Assembly: GCA_050942555.1 (NCBI GenBank)
Contig: JBMNNN010000048.1
Coordinates: forward strand, 1-11,663
Direction: 5' to 3'
Source of the DNA: JAAYXU01 sp050942555
Lineage (GTDB): Bacteria > Bacillota > Clostridia > Christensenellales > UMGS416
DNA: 11,663 nucleotides
In this document: positions 1 to 6,628 of the stretch, piece after piece
Layout of the letters: every line of letters starts with the position of its first letter
Position numbering within the stretch: position 1 is the stretch's first letter
Program-made: the position numbers and the translations under genes
The notes under the pieces: generated by a model
What the model was told of the DNA's origin: nothing
The model's database searches: none
Seen by the model: the letters and a program-made list of their open reading frames with translations, nothing else

Positions 1-456
1 TATCGGCGGCGTATCCACGACCGCTGCCGGGTTACTTTCCAGATACTGGTGCTTCAAAAGGTATCGAAAGAATGTGCGCAGCGCGCACAGCTTGCGCTTT
101 TTGCCCGCGTTCTCGTTGGTGCGTTCCTGGTCGTTCTGATCCCAGTAGAGGTTGAGATACTCGAGAAACATCTCGATATGCACGGGTCGGACGCGCCTGA
201 GATCGTCGAGGGTAATTTCGGCAGGTTTTCTGTCGGCGAACTCTGGATGATTGTCCGCAAGATACGTAAAGAACATTCGCAGATCCCGCGCGTATCCGAT
301 GCGCGTCAGTATTCCGGTGCGCGGCTCGATCGCCGTAAAAAACTCAAAGCACAGCGTGGGCAGCTCGACCATGAGCTTCCTGAGCGTTTCGATATTTTTC
401 CGCTGATCCGGCTTTTTCCGGATGGTCTTGACCGAGGGCTTTTTGGCCTGTTTCAC
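1..456 (-). CDS. Tyrosine site-specific recombinase, XerC/D-like, N-terminal part (cut by window edge)
   Basis: Reading the minus strand in the codon frame that begins at position 3 gives an open frame that leaves the window at base 1. The protein has a basic N-terminus, then motifs such as TLCFEFFTAIEPRTGILTR, IGYARDLRMFFTYLADN, VRPVHIEMFLEYL and KLCALRTFFRYLLKHQYLE, ending near NPAAVVDTPPI. This is the helical SAM-like core-binding domain of Xer-type tyrosine recombinases. The catalytic domain with the R-H-R-Y residues lies beyond the left edge. An in-frame TAG at 484-486 limits the start to TTG at 483 or GTG at 456. GTG is preferred because the TTG overlaps the upstream stem-loop and a purine-rich AAGGGGAAAGG stretch precedes the GTG, though at long spacing. 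The gene follows rnhA on the same strand and could be co-transcribed. The style suggests a chromosomal housekeeping recombinase rather than a phage integrase, but that is inference. Start choice is uncertain. Confidence 0.85.
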   Translation of the reverse strand, partial: MKQAKKPSVKTIRKKPDQRKNIETLRKLMVELPTLCFEFFTAIEPRTGILTRIGYARDLRMFFTYLADNHPEFADRKPAEITLDDLRRVRPVHIEMFLEYLNLYWDQNDQERTNENAGKKRKLCALRTFFRYLLKHQYLESNPAAVVDTPPI

Positions 457-481
457 GCCTTTCTCACGCCTTTCCCCTTCC

Positions 482-515
482 AACTATTCGCAAAACCTGC
501 GTTTAGCGAATAGTT
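482..515. repeat. 34-nt inverted repeat (10-bp perfect arms) between rnhA and the recombinase gene
   Basis: The arms AACTATTCGC (482-491) and GCGAATAGTT (506-515) are perfectly complementary. Inside them, after one A/A mismatch, AAAC and GTTT add four more pairs around a CTGC loop. The outer arm overlaps the last base of the rnhA stop codon and ends at the first possible start of the recombinase gene. No T-run follows on either strand, so it is not a canonical intrinsic terminator. It may be a processing or attenuation hairpin, a weak bidirectional terminator, a dispersed repeat, or a binding site. The sequence alone does not decide. Confidence 0.75.
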
Positions 516-1108
516 TAATCAGCGCTCCCCTTTGTGGATTGCCGCTTCCGTGCGGCTCCTGCAGCTCTGCGCCGGGCGCTGTTCCTCGCCCCAGCAGGCT
601 TGTCCGCGTTCCCTTCTCCATCCTCCGGGTCGGGTTCGGGTTTTGGATGGTGCCTTCTGATTTCGCCGGTCGCCAGTCGGTCGCAGCGGTTGTTGTATTC
701 GTTGTCGGCGTGACCGCGCACTCGGACCCAGCGCACATCGTGGTTTTTTATCGCGATCAGCAGCTGCCGCCAGAGGTCCTGGTTTTCCACCGGGTTCCTG
801 GCTGCCGTTTTCCAGCCGTTCCGCTGCCAGTTATCGATCCAGCCCCGCAGGAACGCATTTGCCAGATACGCGCTGTCGGTGAAAACCGTGACCTGGCAAG
901 GTTCGCGCAGGCAGCGCAGTCCCTGTATAACGGCGAATATCTCCATGCGGTTGTTGGTGGTTTCTCGTACATAGCCGCTTATTTCCTTTTCTCTACCGGC
1001 ATAAATTAGTATGGCGCCCCAACCTCCGGGTCCGGGATTACCCGAACAGGCGCCGTCCGTATATAGCTGTACTTCCTTCAAATGATTCACAAATGATTCA
1101 CCTAACAT
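515..1108 (-). CDS. rnhA: Ribonuclease HI with basic C-terminal tail
   Basis: Ribonuclease HI cuts the RNA strand of RNA-DNA hybrids in the cytoplasm, removing R-loops and replication primers. The fold and active site are clear: YTDGACSGNPGPGGWG near the N-terminus, TNNRMEI, FTDSAYL, WVRVRGHADNEYNNRCDRLA. With the ATG at 1108 as residue 1, the metal-binding carboxylates are D18, E56, D78 and D143, and H133 is the catalytic-loop histidine, matching D10, E48, D70, D134 and H124 of the E. coli enzyme. A second start, GTG at 1090, has a better ribosome binding site (AGGTGA, 7 nt upstream) and gives an N-terminus closer in length to the family, so the true protein may be 191 rather than 197 residues. 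After about residue 150 a low-complexity tail of about 45 residues rich in R, A, K and P extends past the usual end of about 155 residues. It lies 14 bases after the acetyltransferase gene, probably in one operon. Confidence 0.95.
   Translation of the reverse strand: MLGESFVNHLKEVQLYTDGACSGNPGPGGWGAILIYAGREKEISGYVRETTNNRMEIFAVIQGLRCLREPCQVTVFTDSAYLANAFLRGWIDNWQRNGWKTAARNPVENQDLWRQLLIAIKNHDVRWVRVRGHADNEYNNRCDRLATGEIRRHHPKPEPDPEDGEGNADKPAGARNSARRRAAGAARKRQSTKGSAD
1080..1101. repeat. Perfect tandem duplication of an 11-mer at the rnhA start
   Basis: AAATGATTCAC occurs twice in direct succession (1080-1090 and 1091-1101). Read on the minus strand this is two copies of GTGAATCATTT. The duplication lies across the two candidate rnhA start codons: the upstream copy supplies the AGGTGA ribosome binding site and the downstream copy begins with the in-frame GTG at 1090. 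Copy-number slippage here would change the reading frame between the ATG and GTG starts. Confidence 0.85.
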
Positions 1109-1122
1109 AAAATAGTATCCCG

Positions 1123-1560
1123 CTAACCGCGTTCAGTCTCATCGCTGCTGATCCACAGATCCATCCCGGAGCCGCGATATTCTCTGGGGCGGACCGAAAA
1201 CCCGAATTTCCGGTAAAAAGCTTCTTTGCCCTCAGCAGCCATGAGATCGATTTGTACGCCGTATCCGGGCTTCAGCCTGCTTTTCAGATAATCCAAAATC
1301 CGCGCCATCATCGCTGTGCCGATACCCTGCCCCTGATACTCCGGCAGTACAACGACATCCTTGATGAGCGCCGCGCAGCCTTCATCCCATATAAGGCGCG
1401 CCGTTCCCACCGTACGCTCCCCGTCTTTGGCGGCTATCACAAGCGCGCTGCCCTTCAGGCTAGCAGCCGTCTGCTCGGGATGGAGCGCAGGCCATCCGGC
1501 AGAAACTCTGAGAGAATTATAATCCTCTATCGAAATATCTTCCGTATACACAATACCCAT
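1123..1560 (-). CDS. GNAT-family N-acetyltransferase
   Basis: A 145-residue protein with the GNAT fold, which transfers an acyl group from acyl-CoA to an amine. Motif A is visible as LIKDVVVLPEYQGQGIG (residues 65-81), where QGQGIG forms the pyrophosphate-binding loop of acetyl-CoA. The C-terminal motif EAFYRKFGF (about 113-121) is typical of the GNAT core. The substrate cannot be told from sequence. The ATG at 1560 is chosen because GAAGGAAGCGGAAAT lies immediately upstream and the fold begins right after it. A longer frame to 1620 adds 20 residues without family character. It lies 66 bases downstream of proC and 14 bases upstream of rnhA, so it is probably the middle gene of a proC-GNAT-rnhA transcript. 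That arrangement does not reveal its function. Confidence 0.9.
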   Translation of the reverse strand: MGIVYTEDISIEDYNSLRVSAGWPALHPEQTAASLKGSALVIAAKDGERTVGTARLIWDEGCAALIKDVVVLPEYQGQGIGTAMMARILDYLKSRLKPGYGVQIDLMAAEGKEAFYRKFGFSVRPREYRGSGMDLWISSDETERG

Positions 1561-1626
1561 ATTTCCGCTTCCTTCGTAGCCATGCGGCCGCTTGCTCCGC
1601 GCCGCAGCGCAATGCGGCAACTTTTT

Positions 1627-2430
1627 TCAGCGCAGGCTCCGCGATTTCTCGGCGCAGCGTTCTACCGCTTTCATCACCGCCCCACGGAATCCGGCATTTT
1701 CCAGAGCGTATACCGCCTCGATCGTGGTACCGCCCGGCGAGCAGACTGCGTCCTTCAATGCCCCCGGATGGGAGCCGCTCTCCAGCACCATCTTCGCGGC
1801 GCCAAGCACCGTCTGGGCGGAAAGCTCGATCGCCGCGGCCCGGGGCAATCCCTGCTTTACGCCGCCGTCGGCCAGCGCCTCGATGAAAAGATATACATAC
1901 GCCGGGCCGCTGCCCGATACCGCCGTGACCGCGTCGAAATACTTCTCGGGAAGCGTGAGAACCCTCCCCAGCGCGCTGAATATCGAATGGGCATAGGCTG
2001 CCTCGCCGTCGCGCAGCGTATGGTCTGCGCTGAGAACCGACATCCCCTCCCCTACCATCGCCGGCGTATTGGGCATGACGCGCAGCAGGCGCGCGCTGCC
2101 GCCCAGCCTTTCGCGTATCGCCGTCATGGTCCAGCCCGCGGCGATGGACACGACAGCCTTATCGGCCAGGTGCTGCCGGTTCTCGTCCAGCACGATGCCC
2201 AGCACGTCGGGCTTTACGGCCAGCAGGACCATCGGAGAGGCTGCGATGGCCTGCGCGCTGCTTTCAGTGCAGGAAACCGCGTACCGGCGGCTCAGCGTTT
2301 CGCGGCGCTCGGAGCTGATATCGCACACGGTAACGGATCCGGGCTCTGCGACGCCCGATTCAAGAATGCCCCGAAGGATGGCCTCGGCCATATTGCCTCC
2401 GCCGATCAATGTTAATCGCTCATTTTTCAC
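1627..2430 (-). CDS. proC: Pyrroline-5-carboxylate reductase
   Basis: Catalyses the last step of proline synthesis, NAD(P)H-dependent reduction of 1-pyrroline-5-carboxylate to proline, in the cytoplasm. The 267-residue length is normal. The N-terminal Rossmann fold starts with LTLIGGGNMAEAIL (residues 6-19), followed by VMPNTPAMVGEGM (118-130), the signature stretch VSGSGPAYVYLFIEALADGG (171-190), and the C-terminal substrate/dimer segment VCSPGGTTIEAV (229-240). The start is a GTG at 2430 with AAAGGAGA 7-8 bases upstream, so no ATG is needed. It is the first minus-strand gene after the tRNA-Trp insertion. No convincing dedicated promoter is seen, although a TATTAT hexamer overlaps the tRNA promoter -10 on the opposite strand. 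Read-through from purB is also possible because no terminator for purB faces it. Confidence 0.97.
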   Translation of the reverse strand: MKNERLTLIGGGNMAEAILRGILESGVAEPGSVTVCDISSERRETLSRRYAVSCTESSAQAIAASPMVLLAVKPDVLGIVLDENRQHLADKAVVSIAAGWTMTAIRERLGGSARLLRVMPNTPAMVGEGMSVLSADHTLRDGEAAYAHSIFSALGRVLTLPEKYFDAVTAVSGSGPAYVYLFIEALADGGVKQGLPRAAAIELSAQTVLGAAKMVLESGSHPGALKDAVCSPGGTTIEAVYALENAGFRGAVMKAVERCAEKSRSLR

Positions 2431-2449
2431 TGGCCGTTCTCCTTTTTCG

Positions 2450-2478
2450 TTGACTTTGCATCGGATGTACGCTATAAT
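2450..2478 (+). promoter_or_regulatory. Sigma-A-type promoter of tRNA-Trp
   Basis: TTGACT (2450-2455) and TATAAT (2473-2478) are separated by exactly 17 bases, close to the housekeeping consensus. The predicted start near 2485 gives a leader of about 13 bases before the mature tRNA. The promoter lies in the proC upstream region, facing away from proC. Confidence 0.9.
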
Positions 2479-2497
2479 AAGCTCCGTCCTTCGACGA

Positions 2498-2573
2498 AGG
2501 GGAGTAGCTCAATTGGCAGAGCATCGGTCTCCAAAACCGAGGGTTGCGTGTTCGAGTCGCGTCTCCCCTGCCA
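2498..2573 (+). tRNA. trnW: tRNA-Trp (anticodon CCA)
   Basis: A 76-base cloverleaf: acceptor AGGGGAG pairs with CTCCCCT, the D-stem is GCTC/GAGC, and the anticodon stem TCGGT/ACCGA holds loop CTCCAAA with anticodon CCA, which reads UGG (Trp). The T-arm has loop TTCGAGT with stem GCGTG/CGCGT including two G-U pairs. The discriminator G and an encoded 3' CCA follow. The gene is flanked by its own promoter and terminator, so it is a stand-alone unit on the strand opposite its protein-coding neighbours. Confidence 0.97.
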
Positions 2574-2598
2574 GCCCGGTTTGTGACCGGGCTTTTTT
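2574..2598 (+). terminator. Intrinsic terminator of tRNA-Trp
   Basis: GCCCGGT and ACCGGGC form a perfect 7-bp stem around a 5-base loop, followed by six T residues. It starts directly after the tRNA CCA end. The T-run contains two bases of the purB stop codon, which is read on the other strand. On the minus strand no T-run follows the stem, so it should not stop purB transcripts efficiently. Confidence 0.93.
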
Positions 2599-4027
2599 AT
2601 ACCCGCACTTCGCCCCGATCGCCCAGGAGGGCGCTGTTTTTCTCGAGTATCGGGCGTATCTCGGTATCCACGAACTCGGCTACCTGTCGGGCGCTTCGCC
2701 CGATGAAGCGGCGCGGATCCATGAGCGCGTCCAGTTCCTCGTCGGTAAACGGGAACGCATTGTCCTTTCGGATCCGGTCTATGAGATCGTTGGGCTCCCC
2801 CATCTCCTTGACCCGGCGCGCGGCTTCCATCGAATGCACGCGTATGCGCTCGTGAAGCTGCTGGCGGTCTCCTCCCCTTTTCACGGCCTCCATCAGCAGA
2901 TGCTCCGTGGCCATGAAAGGAAGCTCTTGCGCGATATGGCGGCGGATGACCGGCTCATAGACCACAAGGCCGTCCACCACATTGAGCACGAGATTGAGTA
3001 TCCCGTCTGCGGCAAGAAACGCCTGCGGGATCGTCAGACGCCGGTTGGCCGAGTCGTCCAGCGTGCGCTCGAACCACTGCGTCGAGGCGGTCATGGCCGG
3101 GCTGGATTCGAGCGACATCACGAACCGCGCGAGGGCGCAGATCCGCTCGGTGCGCATCGGGTTGCGCTTATATGCCATCGCGGACGATCCAATCTGCCGC
3201 TTTTCAAACGGTTCCTCGATTTCCTTCATGTGCTGCAGTAGGCGGATGTCGCTGGCCATCTTGGACGCGCTCTGTGCGATTGAAGACAGGAGGCTCACGA
3301 CCTCGTAATCGAGCTTGCGCGGGTAGGTCTGGCCGGTGACCGGGAACACCGAATCGAACCCCATTTTCTGCATCACGCTGCGCTCGAGCTGCTTTACCTT
3401 TTCCTCGTCGCCGTCAAAGAGGGCCAGGAAGCTGGCCTGCGTTCCGGTGGTTCCTTTGAGACCTCGCATCCGGATCCGCCCCGCCACATACTCCAATTTC
3501 TCATAATCCATCCAGAATTCTTGGAGCCACAGGGACGCGCGTTTGCCGACGGTGGTCAGCTGCGCGGGCTGGAAATGCGTAAAACCCAGCGTGGGAAGCT
3601 CCCTGTAACGCATCGCGAAGTCTGAAAGCAATGCCAGCACGTTGACGAGCTTGCCCCGCAGTATTTGAAGTGCGTTTCGCATCGCGATGAGATCGGCATT
3701 GTCTCCGACGTAGCAGCTTGTGGCCCCCAGATGGATGATGGGACGGGCCAGCGGGCACTGCTTGCCATAGGCATATATATGGGCCATCACATCGTGGCGC
3801 ACTACCCGCTCCCGCGCCTCGGCTTCCTCGAAATTGATATCATCGCAGTGGGCTTTCAGCTGCGCGACCTGCTCGGAAGTGATCGGAAGACCCAGCTCCA
3901 TCTCAGCCTCAGCCAGAGCCACCCAAAGGCGCCTCCATGTGCGAATCTTCTCATAGTCCGAAAAGCAGTACGCCATTTCCCTGCCTGCGTACCTCGTTAT
4001 GAGAGGATTTTGATAAATATCGCGCAT
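2597..4027 (-). CDS. purB: Adenylosuccinate lyase
   Basis: Cleaves fumarate from SAICAR and from adenylosuccinate in purine synthesis, as a cytoplasmic homotetramer of the fumarase/aspartase superfamily. The 476-residue protein carries RHDVMAHI (77-84), IIHLGATSCYVGDNADL (97 on), TLGFTHFQPAQLTTVGKR (146 on) and the mobile signature loop IGSSAMAYKRNPMRTERI (279-296). The C-terminal half (WFERTLDDSANRR, QELPFMATEHLLMEAV) closely resembles the longer, animal-like form of the enzyme rather than the short Bacillus type. The start is ATG at 4027, 8 bases after AAAGGTGG. A GTG at 4039 is in frame but lies inside that binding site. One oddity is alanine at the position where the signature loop normally has proline (SAMPYK to SAMAYK), a one-base change. 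The gene has its own promoter upstream. Confidence 0.97.
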   Translation of the reverse strand: MRDIYQNPLITRYAGREMAYCFSDYEKIRTWRRLWVALAEAEMELGLPITSEQVAQLKAHCDDINFEEAEARERVVRHDVMAHIYAYGKQCPLARPIIHLGATSCYVGDNADLIAMRNALQILRGKLVNVLALLSDFAMRYRELPTLGFTHFQPAQLTTVGKRASLWLQEFWMDYEKLEYVAGRIRMRGLKGTTGTQASFLALFDGDEEKVKQLERSVMQKMGFDSVFPVTGQTYPRKLDYEVVSLLSSIAQSASKMASDIRLLQHMKEIEEPFEKRQIGSSAMAYKRNPMRTERICALARFVMSLESSPAMTASTQWFERTLDDSANRRLTIPQAFLAADGILNLVLNVVDGLVVYEPVIRRHIAQELPFMATEHLLMEAVKRGGDRQQLHERIRVHSMEAARRVKEMGEPNDLIDRIRKDNAFPFTDEELDALMDPRRFIGRSARQVAEFVDTEIRPILEKNSALLGDRGEVRV

Positions 4028-4043
4028 CGCACAGACCACCTTT

Positions 4044-4056
4044 CGGGATCATCCCG
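4044..4056. promoter_or_regulatory. Palindrome CGGGATcATCCCG near the predicted purB transcription start
   Basis: A perfect 6+1+6 palindrome lies between the purB promoter and its ribosome binding site, across the predicted start of transcription near 4055. Its one-base spacer would not make a good RNA hairpin, so a protein-binding site is more likely than a structural one. It does not match the PurR box that I know from Bacillus. Whether it is an operator is inference. Confidence 0.4.
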
Positions 4057-4061
4057 CAGAT

Positions 4062-4090
4062 ATTGTATAATAAAACCCCGGCGGATACAA
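4062..4090 (-). promoter_or_regulatory. Predicted purB promoter
   Basis: On the minus strand TTGTAT (4085-4090) and TACAAT (4062-4067) are spaced by 17 bases. The -10 matches five of six consensus bases and the -35 about four. The start would fall near 4055, leaving a leader of about 28 bases before the purB ATG. Confidence 0.6.
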
Positions 4091-4163
4091 GTTCTAATAG
4101 GAAGCGCATATGTCAAGCTATGTACTGGCGCAAAAGCCCAAAAGGGGATTCATTTGATAATAG

Positions 4164-4192
4164 TTGTTAACCGTAATCATACATGATAGAAT
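4164..4192 (+). promoter_or_regulatory. Predicted promoter of the nucleotidyltransferase gene
   Basis: TTGTTA (4164-4169) and TAGAAT (4187-4192) are separated by 17 bases. The TTG that could open a longer reading frame at 4164 is therefore better explained as part of the -35 element, which supports the internal ATG at 4227 as the real start. It drives transcription away from purB. Confidence 0.6.
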
Positions 4193-4226
4193 AACCCGCA
4201 GATTGGAAGAGAACGGGGGTGAAAGC

Positions 4227-5023
4227 ATGGCCCAGCAGAACCTGCAGGAAACGCTCTATGCGGATATTCTGCCCATCGCCCGGAGAATTTCCGCGACAGA
4301 CAGGTACGCCATCACGATAGGCGGGTCCCGGGGCAAGGGCGTTGCCGACATGCGTTCGGATTACGATTTCCGTATCTACTATGAAACGCGCGTGCACGAC
4401 AGCCTGTGGAATGCGATCATGGAGGATCTCGAACGGTGTATGCGCAAATGGAGAGAGCAGGGCATCGAAATCGACGGCATATGGCCCCGCAGCATCGACG
4501 AGATCGACAGGGAGCTGGACCTGTGGCTGTCGGGTAATGGCTCCGTCACGCCCATCATCTGGAGCGTCTGGGGCTACCACCTGCTCACCGACATATACAA
4601 CCAGGCCATCGTGGAAGATCCCTGCGGGATCGCACAGGCATGGAAAGAGCGGCTTAGCCGGTATCCCGACGCGCTGCGGGATTCCATCATCGAGCGGCAT
4701 GGAGCCTCGCTGCGGTACTGGAGAAATGATTTTATCACTTCCATAATAAATCGGTGCGGCGCGATCATGTGTTCATGGCGTCCATCACTGCCAGGCTGGT
4801 CCATGATATGATGCAGGTGATCTATGCGCTCAACAGGTTTTACTATCCCGGAGACGGGCTGAATCTCACATACACGCAGGAGTTTGCGCTCAAGCCCGAA
4901 AGGCTCAATGAGCGCGTGATCGAATTACTGTACCCTGGCCGGAGCCAGGACTGCACCCGGCGGCAATATGAAAAAGCCATCGCGCTGATCGATGACGTGC
5001 TGGCGCTCATCGAAAGCGCCTGA
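4227..5023 (+). pseudogene. Nucleotidyltransferase/DUF4037-like protein, interrupted by a frameshift
   Basis: The first part, read from ATG 4227 with ribosome binding site GGGGGTGA, carries the nucleotidyltransferase signature ITIGGSRGKGVADMRSDYDF, with the G-S and D-x-D elements that bind nucleotide and metal, followed by a helical region (YWRNDFITSII). That frame then degenerates and stops at 4811. The expected continuation is in another frame from about 4745 to 5023: RRDHVFMASITARLVHDMMQVIYALNRFYYPGDG, typical of the C-terminal helical part of DUF4037-type proteins. A TGA at 4727-4729 closes the second frame upstream, so the shift must lie after 4729. Adding one base near the AAA at 4748-4750 joins them as SIIKSVRRDHVF, giving an intact protein of about 265 residues. 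No canonical -1 slippery heptamer is seen, so a deletion or a sequencing/assembly error is most likely. Such proteins may modify small molecules such as aminoglycosides or act in toxin-antitoxin-like pairs. The substrate is unknown. Confidence 0.8.
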
Positions 5024-5027
5024 TCCG

Positions 5028-5036
5028 TGCTATAAT
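5028..5036 (+). promoter_or_regulatory. Extended -10 promoter of the sugar operon
   Basis: TGCTATAAT is a perfect extended -10 element, five bases after the stop codon of the preceding gene and 30 bases before the ATG of the operon's first gene. No good -35 is seen 17-18 bases upstream, which fits an extended -10 promoter. It suggests the four-gene operon is transcribed independently of the broken gene before it. Confidence 0.65.
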
Positions 5037-5065
5037 GATCCCGTCCATATGAAGGTGGGAAAGGC

Positions 5066-6628
5066 ATGAAACGGCGTTCGGATAAACTCATCTTTATCTA
5101 TATGGCCCTGTATTTTATGATAAACCTGCTTTTTCTTGGCCGGTTTCCTTTCATGCACTCCGACGAATCGTGGCTGGCGGGGCTTACCTGCGCGATGATG
5201 GACGAGGGGCCAGCCGCGACCGAGCCTTTTTTTGATCTCATGCCCCGCCACCCCCACGCGATCAAGCTGCTCTTTCATCTTCTGCAAATGCCTTTTATCG
5301 CGCTGGGCGGGTACGCGCTCATCCCGGTGCGCCTCTTATCGCTTCTGGCCGGTACGGCGGCTTTGTACTTCATGTATCGGCTTTCCATCACGCTGACGGG
5401 CAGCACTGGCCGGGCGCTGCTCATGACGGCTCTATTGTCTGTTGACGTGCAGTTCGTATACGCTGCGCATTTCGCGCGCCAGGAAATCCTGCTGGTAGCC
5501 GTCATGCTGGCGGCGCTCGATTTCCTGTACAGGAACGCGAACGGCTGGCGGGCCGCTCACGACAGGATGCTGGGGCTGCTCATGGGGCTTTCGGCGGGCA
5601 TTCATCCCAACGCGCTGCTGGTCGCTCTTGCCGTGGGCGGCGCATGCGTGTACCTGTGGGCGGTGGAGCGGAAGCTTGGGCCACGGAATCTGCTCCGGTT
5701 GGGCGCGGTGTCCGCCGCCTGCGCCGCTCTTTTCGTGGGCGCCAGCTTCCTGATGGATCCCGATTTCATCCGGCACTATTTCGCGTATGGCAGCGAACTG
5801 GGAGTGAGCGGGTCGCTGGGCGATAAGCTGACAGGTCTCCTCCCCTACTACCGGAAACTCTTTCACGGCATCAGCGTCACCTACTATACGCCACCCATCC
5901 GCATCGCGCTCATCGCGTTTGGAATCGCGGCCGCAGCGTCCCTCGTGGTCTCGGTCTTCCGGCGGCAGGCGCTGCGATTCCTCGTCCCCGCTCTCACGCT
6001 GCACGCCGGGATCATGCTCATCGGCCGCTATTCCCAGCCCGCGGTCGTGTTTGTGTTTCCGCTCGGGTATCTTTTGATTCTGGATATTCTCTCGCAGCCA
6101 GTCCGCGATAGAAGCCGGGCCGCGCCTGCGGCGTCGCTCGCGGTGTGGGCGCTGCCTGCGATACTCTGCGGCACGATGCTCGTCAATACCGCGCTGGCCG
6201 TGCGGCCATACCTTGGCGACGAATATGACAGGTACGAAGCCGCCATATCGCAGGCTGTCCCGGATGGCGCGCGCGCTATGGCCAACCTGAATGCCGCTTT
6301 CGCGCTGGGCGCGGAAAATATGCTGGACTACCGGAACCTCTCGTATCTGGACGCAGCCGGGGAAAGCTTCATGGAATACATAAGCCGTAACGGGATCCAA
6401 TATATCGTGTATCCCGGGGAAATGGACTTCATATACGAAAACCGGCCGGTATGGAATATCGTTTACGGCAACGTATATCCCTATTATCAATCCATGCGGG
6501 AGTTCCTCAGCGAGCGCTGTGAGCTGGTCACGCAGTTTGAGTCCCCCTACGCGATGCGGATCATCCGCTATGCGCGGGAGAATGACTGGAGCGTCCGCGT
6601 CTACCGCGTCAGGGAGGTGTTGCCATGA
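5066..6628 (+). CDS. GT-C family integral membrane glycosyltransferase (GT39/ArnT-like)
   Basis: A 520-residue polytopic membrane protein with about ten to twelve hydrophobic segments, for example around residues 8-25, 86-106, 116-133, 180-199, 209-228, 278-297, 304-342 and 354-378. After the first segment the outer loop contains FPFMHSDESWLAG with the acidic pair D33-E34, the position of the catalytic acid in GT-C enzymes such as protein mannosyltransferases and ArnT. HFARQEILL and GIHPNALLVAL are also typical. The last 140 residues are soluble and probably face outside. GT-C enzymes take a sugar from a polyprenyl-phosphate donor and add it to an acceptor outside the membrane. Here the donor would be made by the downstream genes. 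The start is supported by AAGGTGGGAAAGG just upstream. The stop overlaps the next gene by four bases (ATGA). The acceptor and the sugar are unknown. Confidence 0.85.
   Translation: MKRRSDKLIFIYMALYFMINLLFLGRFPFMHSDESWLAGLTCAMMDEGPAATEPFFDLMPRHPHAIKLLFHLLQMPFIALGGYALIPVRLLSLLAGTAALYFMYRLSITLTGSTGRALLMTALLSVDVQFVYAAHFARQEILLVAVMLAALDFLYRNANGWRAAHDRMLGLLMGLSAGIHPNALLVALAVGGACVYLWAVERKLGPRNLLRLGAVSAACAALFVGASFLMDPDFIRHYFAYGSELGVSGSLGDKLTGLLPYYRKLFHGISVTYYTPPIRIALIAFGIAAAASLVVSVFRRQALRFLVPALTLHAGIMLIGRYSQPAVVFVFPLGYLLILDILSQPVRDRSRAAPAASLAVWALPAILCGTMLVNTALAVRPYLGDEYDRYEAAISQAVPDGARAMANLNAAFALGAENMLDYRNLSYLDAAGESFMEYISRNGIQYIVYPGEMDFIYENRPVWNIVYGNVYPYYQSMREFLSERCELVTQFESPYAMRIIRYARENDWSVRVYRVREVLP

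Noticed and set aside
1..515. Phage or integrative element boundary near the tyrosine recombinase
   Set aside because: No attachment-site duplication, phage gene or tRNA-adjacent junction is seen, and the neighbours are housekeeping genes.
4164..4226. A longer nucleotidyltransferase start at TTG 4164
   Set aside because: The TTG is part of a good -35 element and has no ribosome binding site, while ATG 4227 has GGGGGTGA upstream.
4730..4755. Programmed -1 ribosomal frameshift in the nucleotidyltransferase gene
   Set aside because: No X XXY YYZ heptamer lies in the required frame and no downstream structure was evident, so a mutation or sequencing error is simpler.
5432..6490. Long minus-strand open frame (352 codons) opposite the GT-C gene
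   Set aside because: It is rich in R, H and Q with no domain or start signal, as expected for the antisense shadow of a GC-rich gene.
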